From assembly GCA_937902945.1 (NCBI GenBank), contig CALEMD010000078.1:1-12498 (forward strand): a DNA stretch of 12,498 bases. The letters run 5' to 3'. The notes under the pieces were generated by a model. That model did no database searches and was not told the DNA's origin. It saw only the letters and a list, made by a program, of their open reading frames with translations. Numbering within the stretch: position 1 is the stretch's first letter; each line of letters starts with the position of its first letter. Positions 5,420 to 12,498 of the stretch are shown one piece after another. Both the position numbers and the translations under genes were made by a program. The DNA comes from an uncultured Erysipelotrichaceae bacterium. GTDB lineage: Bacteria > Bacillota_I > Bacilli_A > Erysipelotrichales > Erysipelotrichaceae.

Positions 5420-7117
5420 TTATTTTGCAAACTCTGCAGCCTGCTGACCGGCTACTCTTCCAAAATAGATGCTTCCTGTAATTGCTACTCCGCAGCCTGG
5501 ATACTCTGTTCCAAACAATCCTGGGAATGCAACTTCACCAGCTGCATATACGCCTTCAATTGGCTGTCCCTGTTCATTCAATACCTGTGAATTTGTATTT
5601 GTTACAATACCTGAGAAGGTCACTGTAACACATGGATCCAACTCAATTGCATAATATGTATCACCTTCGACAGGATACATATATTCTGCTGGCTTGCCAA
5701 AATCGGAATCAACTCCGCTTGCGGCCAGTTCATTGTAATGATCGATTGTATTCTGCAGCGTAGTTGCATCTACATTCATAAGTCCAGCAAGTTCTTCAAT
5801 AGAACCAGCGGATAATGTTGTGTCGAGTGTCATTGCATATTGAACATATGGAGATGGATCATTTGCTGTTGCAATATACCAGCCTTTCTGGCTGTTTGTC
5901 TTTGCAAGAGCATCGCCTACGTGATACTGGTAGGTGAATTCATTTGCGACTCTTTCTCCCTGTTCACTCAGTATAAGACCTGCTTCTTCGTTGATGCCTA
6001 CTCCTGTGGTCAGTGATGTATATACAACCTGTACTGCAGGATAGTCTTCTGTTTCAGCACCGATGGCTTTCAGCATGGTGATGCCATCGCCGACATTTCC
6101 TGCCGGCACAGATGTGTTATATGAATCAAAAGAAATATCATAAGACTTTACCAGATCCTTGTTTGCTGCATAACCGCCTGTTGCAATAATAACGCTCTTT
6201 GCATTGACTGTTATTTTTGAACCATCGGCTTTTGTTCCGGCACATCCTGTTGGAGTGCTGCCATCCATGGTTATTTCTGAAACGGTCGTATCATAGACAA
6301 ACTGAACGCCATCTTTCACAGCTTCGTTATACATAGGAACAATAATGTTTCCGCCAAATCCACTAGTCATGCCACCGCCGCCAAGTGTATTTGTAACACG
6401 GTTTGGGGTAATCGAAGAGTGAATCGGTTCAACATCATGCATTGGAACATTCAGATCTGTTTCCAGCCAATTGTATGTATCCAGTGCATTGTCACAGAAT
6501 GCGGAAAGCTTGTCTGCGGCAATCTGCAGATCAGTGCCGGCAGCCATCAGTTTTCCGCCTGAACGTGTAGTAGCTCCGCCGACAATACTCTGTTTTTCAA
6601 CTACGATAACAGATGCTCCGGCTTTGCTTGCTTCGATGGCAGCCGCAAGTCCTGCACCGCCGCCTCCTACTACTACAACATCTGCATCATATGTCATATC
6701 TTCTGCTTTTTTCTCAGATGTTACGGTCTTCAGAGCATCAATATCTGCACCAGCCTGCGTCAATGCATCAGTGACTGCACTCACTACAGCGCGAGAAGAT
6801 ATTGTTGCACCGGTAACTACATCAACACCCAGTCCCTGAGCGTCAATAATACGCTGCGGCATAACTTCTACTGCTGTTGTATCCATGCCTTGTCCAATGC
6901 CTAGAGTTTCCTGCTGTTCGGTTACCTGAATGTCTGTAATCTTTGTGTCATCTACAGTAACATCAACAATTACATCACCATGAAATCCAGTGCCCTTTCC
7001 GGTGTATGTACCGGCCATAAATCCAGAACTCTTTGTTTCTGTTGAAGCAGTGTCATTCTTAGCACAACCAGTCAGGCAGAGAATGCCACCCAATAAACAA
7101 ACAATCAATCGTTTCAT
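5420..7117 (-). CDS. Extracellular lipoprotein flavin reductase: FMN-binding plus FAD_binding_2 (fumarate reductase-like) domains
   Basis: A 565-residue protein. The start at 7117 is set by AGGAGG (plus 7127-7132), 9 nt upstream; a longer frame to 7144 would skip it. Residues 1-18 are a lipoprotein signal with lipobox LTGC, so Cys18 should be lipidated outside the membrane. Residues 32-122 form an FMN-binding domain with D-V-V-T-G-A-T at 99-105, the ApbE-type flavinylation motif; Thr105 would carry covalent FMN. Residues 144-565 are a FAD_binding_2 reductase domain: VVVVGGGGAGLAAAIEASKA, VIIATGG and GVYAAGEV. Homologues are extracellular reductases of fumarate, urocanate, cinnamates and similar acceptors. 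By eye, residues matching the fumarate reductase active site differ: Gln397 for the catalytic Arg in the RFVNE..TRDKA block, VTFSG for HTMGG, and EYPGCG for NRLGG. The substrate is therefore unlikely to be fumarate and is unknown. A divergent MerR regulator probably controls it. Confidence 0.9.
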   Translation of the reverse strand: MKRLIVCLLGGILCLTGCAKNDTASTETKSSGFMAGTYTGKGTGFHGDVIVDVTVDDTKITDIQVTEQQETLGIGQGMDTTAVEVMPQRIIDAQGLGVDVVTGATISSRAVVSAVTDALTQAGADIDALKTVTSEKKAEDMTYDADVVVVGGGGAGLAAAIEASKAGASVIVVEKQSIVGGATTRSGGKLMAAGTDLQIAADKLSAFCDNALDTYNWLETDLNVPMHDVEPIHSSITPNRVTNTLGGGGMTSGFGGNIIVPMYNEAVKDGVQFVYDTTVSEITMDGSTPTGCAGTKADGSKITVNAKSVIIATGGYAANKDLVKSYDISFDSYNTSVPAGNVGDGITMLKAIGAETEDYPAVQVVYTSLTTGVGINEEAGLILSEQGERVANEFTYQYHVGDALAKTNSQKGWYIATANDPSPYVQYAMTLDTTLSAGSIEELAGLMNVDATTLQNTIDHYNELAASGVDSDFGKPAEYMYPVEGDTYYAIELDPCVTVTFSGIVTNTNSQVLNEQGQPIEGVYAAGEVAFPGLFGTEYPGCGVAITGSIYFGRVAGQQAAEFAK

Positions 7118-7137
7118 TTTTTCTTTCCTCCTGTCGA

Positions 7138-7169
7138 CTATCATAAAGCGGACAGTAAATGTACTGTCA
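7138..7169 (-). promoter_or_regulatory. MerR-type promoter of the flavin reductase gene with inverted-repeat operator
   Basis: Read on the minus strand, a perfect -35 TTGACA (plus 7165-7170) and a -10 TATGAT (plus 7140-7145) are separated by 19 bp. GACAGTA (7151-7157) and TACTGTC (7162-7168) form a perfect 7-bp inverted repeat that overlaps the -35 and the adjoining spacer. Over-long 19-20 bp spacers with a dyad are the hallmark of promoters activated by MerR-family proteins, and a merR gene diverges from here. The dyad sits about 4 bp nearer the -35 than in the classic cases. Confidence 0.6.
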
Positions 7170-7194
7170 AATGCCGCATGGAATGCCTTATAAT
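7165..7194 (+). promoter_or_regulatory. Possible promoter of the merR gene
   Basis: A consensus -10 TATAAT (7189-7194) lies on the plus strand about 70 bases before the merR start. The -35 region, 18 bp upstream (about 7165-7170), is poor but overlaps the right arm of the 7151-7168 inverted repeat, so one bound regulator could affect both directions. A further small inverted repeat, TTTCAC/GTGAAA, sits at 7209-7222. Confidence 0.35.
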
Positions 7195-7265
7195 TCGCTT
7201 GTTATCGTTTTCACTTGTGAAATACGAAAATATGTAGAATTAAAGTGTACTCTAAGGGGACACTT

Positions 7266-8297
7266 ATGAAATTGCAGGAAATATGTCAGCAAACCGGCTT
7301 ATCCAAAAAAACCATATACTTCTATATAAAAGAAGGTTTTATTCATCCCGCAAAAGATGATCAATCAGGATATTACAGCTTTCGGAAAAAAGACTGTCAG
7401 ACTCTTCAGGTAATCTATCTATTGCGGCAGACCGGCATGTCAATAGATGACATACATGATTTATTCCTTTATCCAACTTATACAAATTTCTTTCTGCACA
7501 GACAGGTTCATATTCAAAGAGAAAAAATACAAAAGGAAATTGAATCTTTGCAGATATGCAATCAGCTCTTCGAATCCATTCCGTCAAATGTCCGCGTTGA
7601 AAACCTGAATCAATATCCGATTTCTATTCAAACTGGAACAATCAATTATGAAGATTTATTAAAAGATGATGATCCAAGTATGCTGGCTATCATCTTATGG
7701 GGACCTTTTCTTGATATAAAAGAAACAAGTTATAAGCAATTTCTGTGGAAAAGCATTTCAAAGCAGGTTCGCTTATATTTCAATCATCATTATAATTGTC
7801 TGCATCATTTCATATATCAGTGTTCATCAAAGGATATCGATTGGTTCGAAGATTATCAGTATAAATTGATGAACAAGATTGCGAACCTGACAGACACAGA
7901 CTGGATTGAAGATCTGCTGATACAGAAAATCGATGCATTTGTTCAGGATTCTTCTTTGCAGGAAATATATCAGATTGAATATGATTCTTTAATTCTTCCT
8001 TCATCAGAATTCTATTCTGCTAAGACATCAAATCTAATGAAACAGTATAATCCGCATTACGCTGAAGTAATGAAGATGCTTCAGAAAGTAATTGATAATT
8101 CCAATAAGAGTCTTCTTTGGGAAAAAATCAGTCTCCTGAATCATCTTTCTTTTCCTGTGCATATTCGGAACAGTTCCGAATTATTCATCTTTTTAATTTT
8201 TGATCACAGTATCTATACCTGTTTTCCTGTTTCTAAAATAAAGAGCATTCTATCAGCCTGCAATGCCAATAATAAGAAAGACATAAAGGGTATATAG
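7266..8297 (+). CDS. MerR-family transcriptional regulator with long uncharacterised C-terminal domain
   Basis: A 343-residue protein. I prefer the ATG at 7266, preceded by AAGGGGA (7254-7260), over the in-frame GTG at 7245. The N-terminus KLQEICQQTGLSKKTIYFYIKEG, followed by GYYSFRKKDCQTLQVIYLLRQTGMSIDDI, is a MerR winged helix-turn-helix (about residues 1-72). A helical linker with many charged residues follows (about 80-105). The remaining 230 or so residues are rich in aromatic and hydrophobic residues. They resemble no ligand-binding domain I recognise, lack the metal-binding cysteine pattern of metal sensors, and are far longer than the 20-100 residues usual in small MerR proteins. It is divergent from the flavin reductase and separated from it by a MerR-like promoter, so it most likely activates that gene in response to its substrate. 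Its 3' end overlaps the convergent membrane-protein ORF by 85 bases. Confidence 0.82.
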   Translation: MKLQEICQQTGLSKKTIYFYIKEGFIHPAKDDQSGYYSFRKKDCQTLQVIYLLRQTGMSIDDIHDLFLYPTYTNFFLHRQVHIQREKIQKEIESLQICNQLFESIPSNVRVENLNQYPISIQTGTINYEDLLKDDDPSMLAIILWGPFLDIKETSYKQFLWKSISKQVRLYFNHHYNCLHHFIYQCSSKDIDWFEDYQYKLMNKIANLTDTDWIEDLLIQKIDAFVQDSSLQEIYQIEYDSLILPSSEFYSAKTSNLMKQYNPHYAEVMKMLQKVIDNSNKSLLWEKISLLNHLSFPVHIRNSSELFIFLIFDHSIYTCFPVSKIKSILSACNANNKKDIKGI

Positions 8298-8656
8298 CTG
8301 CAATTGATGCTGCATGAAAGCAGTTCTATTTCCTCAAGATTCATTTCACCGGTAACCAGAAACGTATAATCAGTATTTTCACTTAGATCATGAAGATCCG
8401 CATTTTCATTCAGCTGAAAAAGAGAACCGGTCTGAACAGACTCAGTTCCTTCTTCATATAGAATCCATTTGATATTCTTTACTTCGCGGTTTTCATTATG
8501 AATTCCGACATTGAGAACAGCAGCGGCCGCAAAGACTGCCAGTACTGAACAAAGACGCAAAAGATAGGTGCAGCTGCCGAATTTTGTACGCCTGGATTGA
8601 TTGATGCCGGTTGGCTGATCAAATTCTTTATGCAGTTTGAATTCTCTAGGATCCAT
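8213..8656 (-). CDS. Hypothetical small membrane protein
   Basis: A 147-residue ORF with no recognised family. The frame is open to 8863, but I start at the ATG at 8656, which has AAGGGG (plus 8662-8667) 5 nt upstream; the earlier ATGs lack a ribosome binding site. It has a basic N-terminus with an RRTK stretch, a hydrophobic segment at about residues 30-52 (LLRLCSVLAVFAAAAVLNVG), a polar acidic middle of about 60 residues, and a second hydrophobic segment at about 117-134 before a short tail. That predicts two membrane spans with an outside loop. It converges with merR and overlaps its last 85 bases. It diverges from sbcD, from which 192 bases separate it; I see no strong promoter for it there. 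Evidence for a real gene is the ribosome binding site, the length and the topology only. Confidence 0.5.
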   Translation of the reverse strand: MDPREFKLHKEFDQPTGINQSRRTKFGSCTYLLRLCSVLAVFAAAAVLNVGIHNENREVKNIKWILYEEGTESVQTGSLFQLNENADLHDLSENTDYTFLVTGEMNLEEIELLSCSINCSYIPFMSFLLLALQADRMLFILETGKQV

Positions 8657-8794
8657 ATCCGCCCCTTGATGAACAGTTTCCCCCATTTGGAATTTGGATA
8701 TATTTACTGAAACCAATTGTGCCACGACAGAATCAGTCATTTGCTCATTATTATGAAAAAATGTTGTAAATGAAGGAATGATCTGTACACTTTT

Positions 8795-8822
8795 TTGCGG
8801 GTGAAGACGTGTATGATATATA
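8795..8822 (+). promoter_or_regulatory. Possible sbcDC promoter
   Basis: TTGCGG (8795-8800) and TATATA (8817-8822) with a 16-bp spacer lie 26 bases before the sbcD start. The -35 matches the consensus only at TTG, so this is a weak call. The rest of 8657-8794 shows no feature I can support. Confidence 0.35.
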
Positions 8823-8848
8823 CATAAACAGCATGAAGGAGGTCGCTT

Positions 8849-10006
8849 ATGATATTTCTGCACCTATCAGATCTTCATTTAGGTAAAAATGTAAATGAAA
8901 TCAGCATGATTGAGGATCAGAAGTTTATTCTTGAACAGATTGTGCGGATTGCGATAGATAAAAAGGCGGATGCTGTCCTGATAGCAGGGGATATTTATGA
9001 CAGATCTGTACCCAGTGAAGAATCAGTCAGTCTGCTTGATTGGTTTTTGAATGCTTTGATACAGGCTGGCAAGAAAATATATATGATCAGCGGAAATCAT
9101 GATTCCGATGAGCGTCTGCAGTATGGAAGTGAACTGTTCCGCAGCAATGGACTCTTTATAAAAGGAATATATGATGGGAATGCCGGCTGTGAAACATTTA
9201 TAGATACATATGGAGAGGTGAAGATATGGCTCTTGCCATATGTAAAGGCTTCTTCTGTTGCTCACTATCATCCAGAGATGAAATGCGATACCTATGATGC
9301 GGCGGTGCGCTCGGCTGTGTCGCTATGCGATGTCAATCCTGAGAAGCGCAATATCATTCTTGCTCATCAGTTTGTGACATCCTGCGGAAAGGATCCTGAA
9401 CAGTCTGGGTCAGAGACTTTTGATTCTCTGCAGGTAGGCACCATTGAGAAGGCCAATGCAGATGTTTTTGATCGATTTGATTATGCTGCCTTAGGACATA
9501 TCCATCGACCTCAGAAAGTGGGCAGAGAAACTGTCCGCTATGCCGGTTCACCATTGAAATACAGCCGCAGTGAAATCAATCAGACAAAGAGTATACCTGT
9601 TGTTGCAATGGAAGAAAAGGGACAGGTTCATATTGAATATGCTGAACTGAAGCCAAAACATGAAATGCGAAGCATTAAGGGAAAACTGCAGGAAGTATTG
9701 AACTCTGCCAATATTCTGTATCCTGATGATTATGTGTTTGTGACATTGACTGATGAACAGATTGCAGCAGATGCGATTGACAGAATCCGTCATTTCTATC
9801 CGAATGTCATGCATCTGGAATATCAGAACAGCCATACAGAAGCTATCAGTCAGTATGATATTCATTTTCAGGAAACAATCATCAGCTTTAGAGATCTGAT
9901 CAATGATTTCAGCCGCAGGGTAAATGGACATGAGCTGAATGAGGAGCAGATAAAGATACTGAAGGAGATTGCTGCAAAGGAGGGTATTGAAGATGAAACC
10001 CATTAA
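8849..10006 (+). CDS. sbcD: Nuclease SbcCD subunit D (Mre11-like exonuclease)
   Basis: A 385-residue protein, normal for SbcD; the ATG follows AAGGAGG (8836-8842) by 6 nt. The calcineurin-like metallophosphoesterase motifs appear in order: HLSDLHLGK (Asp8, His10), IAGDIYDRS (Asp48), SGNHDS (Asn83, His84), ILAHQFV (His173) and ALGHIHRPQ (His217, His219). These residues bind two Mn ions in the Mre11 family. With SbcC it forms the complex that opens hairpins and trims blocked DNA ends in replication and repair. The C-terminal 130 residues correspond to the capping and SbcC-binding region. The gene overlaps sbcC by 14 bases, the usual sbcDC operon arrangement, so translation is probably coupled. 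Confidence 0.96.
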   Translation: MIFLHLSDLHLGKNVNEISMIEDQKFILEQIVRIAIDKKADAVLIAGDIYDRSVPSEESVSLLDWFLNALIQAGKKIYMISGNHDSDERLQYGSELFRSNGLFIKGIYDGNAGCETFIDTYGEVKIWLLPYVKASSVAHYHPEMKCDTYDAAVRSAVSLCDVNPEKRNIILAHQFVTSCGKDPEQSGSETFDSLQVGTIEKANADVFDRFDYAALGHIHRPQKVGRETVRYAGSPLKYSRSEINQTKSIPVVAMEEKGQVHIEYAELKPKHEMRSIKGKLQEVLNSANILYPDDYVFVTLTDEQIAADAIDRIRHFYPNVMHLEYQNSHTEAISQYDIHFQETIISFRDLINDFSRRVNGHELNEEQIKILKEIAAKEGIEDETH

Positions 10007-12498
10007 ACTGATCCTTGCAGCATTCGGTCCTTATGCAGAAGAAACTGTCATTGATTTTACAGCTTTCAGTGCATCAGGACTGTTTCTGATTACCGGATCG
10101 ACGGGTGCCGGCAAGACAACTGTCTTTGACGGAATCAGCTATGCCCTGTATGGGCAGGCTTCCTGTGAGTATCGTCAAACAGATTCACTGCGCAGTGATT
10201 TTGCTGATTCATCTGTTGCAACATCTGCTGATCTAACATTTGAGCATAGAGGAAAAACATATAGAATTGTACGCATACCGGCTCAGGAACGCCAAAAGAA
10301 AAGAGGGACAGGAACACTTCTGCAGGCGGAAAAGGTTATTTTCTATCCGTCTGATGCAGCCCCGATCGAAGGAGCGGCAAAAGTAAAGACAGCTATAATT
10401 GATCTGTTGAAGATTGACTATGCACAGTTCAAGCAGATTACTTTGATTGCCCAGGGAGAATTCTATGATCTTCTGAATGCGGATTCTGCCACTAGAACCG
10501 GCATCCTGCAGACTATTTTTATGACCCAGGGATACAGCCGTATCGGCAGAGAGGTCAGAGAGCGCACTTCGGCTGCATTGCTTGATAAACAGAATATAGA
10601 GCGCAGTATCATACAATATTTTGAAACTGTAAAAATGTCTGACAGCAGCGCCTATAAAGAAGAGACTGAAGAGCTGCTTGTACAGCTTCAAACTGACAGA
10701 CATGTCTATCAGGGATTGCGGATGTGTGAACTGATGCAGTCTTTGATTGATGAAGATAGAAACTCCATACAGAAACTGCAGAAAATACAGATCGGAAAAA
10801 TGAAGGAATTGGATCGCCTAAAGGCAGAACTAGTGAAGGCAGAGGCTGATAATAGTGCCTTTGAAATGCTGACGAAACTGCATGCTGAAAATGCTGAACT
10901 AATGAAACAGAAGGCAGCAATTGACAGGAAAGAAGAAGATCTCTTGAAGCAGAAATCTGCAGCCCGTCTGATTAATCCGTCTTATCTGCGTATGCTTGCT
11001 GCTGAAAAGGATAGACAGCAGGCCGCAGAAGAACTTAACAAACAGAATCAGGTATTTAAAGAAGCGGATCGAGTACTGAAAGAAGCTGCGGATAAGATGC
11101 AATGCAATTCATCCATGCAGCAGAAGTCAGAAGAACTGAAAACACTGGCTGCAGGCATGAAGGATAAAGAAGAACTGTACAGCAGAAGAGATACTCTTAT
11201 AGGCAATGAAAAATGCATCCTTCAGAAAGATATCGATTTGAAGAAAAAGGAACTTGATCTGCAGGAATCCATAAATAAAACGAAAGATGCAATAGATGCA
11301 GACAGAAGGATCATGGAGAGATTTGCGGATATACAGACGGATATTCTGAAAAACAGCAGTCAGAAGAAACGTCTGCAGGAACTCATTGAAAAGATACAAA
11401 CGGCAGACAAAGAAAAAAAGGCATATTTGAGCATACGTGATGATCTGAAAAAGAATCAGAACATCTATAGGAATGCATATGCTTCTTTTGAAGCGGCAAA
11501 GAAAAACGCAGAGTATCTGGAAAGAATATTTGATGATTCAAGAGCAGGTATTATTGCGTCTTCATTGCAGGAAGGGACACCGTGTCCGGTATGCGGTTCA
11601 CTGCACCATCCATCCATTGCCAGATTGCCGGAAGAATCCTGCACGGAACTGGAAGTCAAGGAAGCAAAAGCTACGGCGGAAGCAGAGAGAAATGCAAAAG
11701 ACAGCGCCAATGCAATCTGTGCCAAACTGGATTCATCATGCACTAAAGCAGTTGAATATCTTCAGCAGAATCTGAAATTTCTGTATCAGAGCATCAGGGA
11801 GGAAGGAATAGAAATGACTGCTGCAGATCATCTTGATGAGCAGATAAAGGCGATGCCTGAAGCGGCAGAAAAACTGAACGATGCAGTCAGAAAGTCAGAA
11901 ACTGCAGGGGCTGCTCTTGAAAAGAATGAGAAGCAATGGAAAGAAAGCAGTCAGAATTATGAGAAAGAAAGCATTGAACTGGAAAGACTGCAGAAACTGG
12001 ATAAGGAATTCGATAGGCAGAAAGCAGATAACAGTGCGCTTTTATCAGCAGTGCAGGCAGAGATTGGTGCGATGCCGAAGCTTGCATATAAAAATGCCGC
12101 TGAAGCAATTGCTGAGCGGGAAACAATGGAAAAAGAAGCTAAAATGCTTCAGATCAGTATACAGCAGAGGCAGAATGCAATGATGGATGCCATGAAGAAG
12201 CAGACAGAGGCGAAAGCACTGCTGAAGCAGAAAGAAGAGGACAGTATAAAAAGGAATGATCTGCAGAAGCAGACAGCAGAAGAATTCAGAAAGGCCTATC
12301 TGCATAATGGCATGGAATCAGAAGAACAGTTTCTGCATTATAACTGTACGGAAGAGGAGATACAAAGGACAGAACAGGACATCAGCCAGTTTCAGTCATC
12401 ATTGCTGCGCAATCAAACGCTGCTTGATAAAGCAGAAAAGGATCTTGCCGGCAGAACACGGAAAGATCTGTCTGCTATGCAGGTCAATGTACAAAGTC
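9993..12498 (+). CDS. sbcC: Nuclease SbcCD subunit C (Rad50-like ATPase), 3' end beyond the window
   Basis: The frame opens at the ATG at 9993 (AAAGGAGGG at 9976-9984) and runs without a stop to the right edge, giving 835 complete codons of an expected 1000 or so. It was checked codon by codon. The N-terminus MKPIKLILAAFGPYAEETV leads to the Walker A motif GSTGAGKTT (residues 35-43) and the Q-loop block TLIAQGEFYDLL (Gln154). A long charged coiled coil follows (about 200-525). The zinc hook CPVCGSLHHP (Cys531, Cys534) lies at its apex, and the returning coiled coil continues from about 550. The C-terminal signature motif and Walker B lie outside the window. SbcC drives ATP-dependent SbcD nuclease action and pairs through the zinc hook with a second SbcC. 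Nothing suggests a defect; the missing end is due only to the window limit. Confidence 0.96.
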   Translation, partial: MKPIKLILAAFGPYAEETVIDFTAFSASGLFLITGSTGAGKTTVFDGISYALYGQASCEYRQTDSLRSDFADSSVATSADLTFEHRGKTYRIVRIPAQERQKKRGTGTLLQAEKVIFYPSDAAPIEGAAKVKTAIIDLLKIDYAQFKQITLIAQGEFYDLLNADSATRTGILQTIFMTQGYSRIGREVRERTSAALLDKQNIERSIIQYFETVKMSDSSAYKEETEELLVQLQTDRHVYQGLRMCELMQSLIDEDRNSIQKLQKIQIGKMKELDRLKAELVKAEADNSAFEMLTKLHAENAELMKQKAAIDRKEEDLLKQKSAARLINPSYLRMLAAEKDRQQAAEELNKQNQVFKEADRVLKEAADKMQCNSSMQQKSEELKTLAAGMKDKEELYSRRDTLIGNEKCILQKDIDLKKKELDLQESINKTKDAIDADRRIMERFADIQTDILKNSSQKKRLQELIEKIQTADKEKKAYLSIRDDLKKNQNIYRNAYASFEAAKKNAEYLERIFDDSRAGIIASSLQEGTPCPVCGSLHHPSIARLPEESCTELEVKEAKATAEAERNAKDSANAICAKLDSSCTKAVEYLQQNLKFLYQSIREEGIEMTAADHLDEQIKAMPEAAEKLNDAVRKSETAGAALEKNEKQWKESSQNYEKESIELERLQKLDKEFDRQKADNSALLSAVQAEIGAMPKLAYKNAAEAIAERETMEKEAKMLQISIQQRQNAMMDAMKKQTEAKALLKQKEEDSIKRNDLQKQTAEEFRKAYLHNGMESEEQFLHYNCTEEEIQRTEQDISQFQSSLLRNQTLLDKAEKDLAGRTRKDLSAMQVNVQS

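Noticed and set aside
5276..5654. Plus-strand ORFs opposite the 3' end of the flavin reductase
   Set aside because: They run through two terminators and antisense to a well-supported gene, with no recognisable domain.
6471..6839. 122-residue plus-strand ORF rich in Ala, Ser, Thr and Pro
   Set aside because: It is a shadow of the reductase FAD and flavinylation regions on the other strand.
8657..8863. N-terminal extension of the small membrane protein to 8863
   Set aside because: The longer form would cover the sbcD promoter and start region and has no ribosome binding site; the ATG at 8656 follows AAGGGG.
9548..12305. Numerous minus-strand and off-frame ORFs opposite sbcD and sbcC
   Set aside because: They are shadows of long coding frames, rich in Leu, Phe, Cys and Gln as expected for the antisense of Lys/Glu/Gln-rich coiled coil.
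9993..12498. Repetitive CAGAAA/GCAGAA-like stretches in sbcC as a DNA repeat
   Set aside because: They are degenerate codon runs for Gln, Lys, Ala and Glu of the coiled coil, without regular unit length or spacing, so not a tandem repeat or CRISPR.

Overview
The window looks like chromosomal DNA of a low-to-moderate GC Bacillota (Firmicutes) anaerobe. A gut member of the Erysipelotrichia or a relative is my best guess. The reasons are strong AGGAGG-type ribosome binding sites, short hairpin-plus-T terminators, a lipoate-scavenging ligase, and an exported flavoprotein reductase of the kind used for anaerobic respiration. No rRNA, tRNA, CRISPR array or intact mobile element is visible, and the taxonomic guess is inference.

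Layout: (1) Bases 1-520 are a junction of two broken genes. A minus-strand serine recombinase fragment, lacking its N-terminal catalytic serine region and running off the left edge, abuts the 3' part of a rhodanese gene on the plus strand. A clear terminator follows. (2) Bases 621-1598 encode a PF06541-type membrane protein with a coiled-coil tail. (3) Bases 1641-5336 form the most interesting unit, an apparent operon: an OsmC/Ohr-type thiol peroxidase, a dihydrolipoamide dehydrogenase with its own fused lipoyl domain, a lipoate-protein ligase, and a single-cysteine MarR regulator. It starts at a promoter whose spacer and -10 are covered by a perfect 12-bp palindrome and ends at a bidirectional terminator. 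(4) Bases 5370-7117 (minus) encode a lipoprotein flavin reductase with an FMN-binding domain carrying a covalent flavinylation motif and a FAD_binding_2 domain. It diverges from a MerR-family regulator (7266-8297). The intergenic region holds a 19-bp-spacer promoter with an inverted repeat, typical of MerR-activated genes. (5) A small unknown two-helix membrane protein (8213-8656, minus) overlaps the 3' end of the merR gene. (6) sbcD and the first 835 codons of sbcC (8849 to the right edge) encode the SbcCD DNA end-processing nuclease.

How they work together: the osmC operon reads as a self-contained lipoyl-dependent peroxide defence. LplA would load lipoate on the lipoyl domain of the Lpd fusion, Lpd would reduce it with NADH, the dihydrolipoyl arm would reduce the OsmC peroxidase, and the MarR protein, resembling OhrR in having one N-terminal cysteine, would sense peroxide and repress the operon. 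No E1 or E2 subunit of a 2-oxoacid dehydrogenase is present in the window. The reductase/MerR pair looks like an inducible respiratory or detoxification module. Its reductase domain seems to lack the residues that fumarate reductases use, so its substrate is open.
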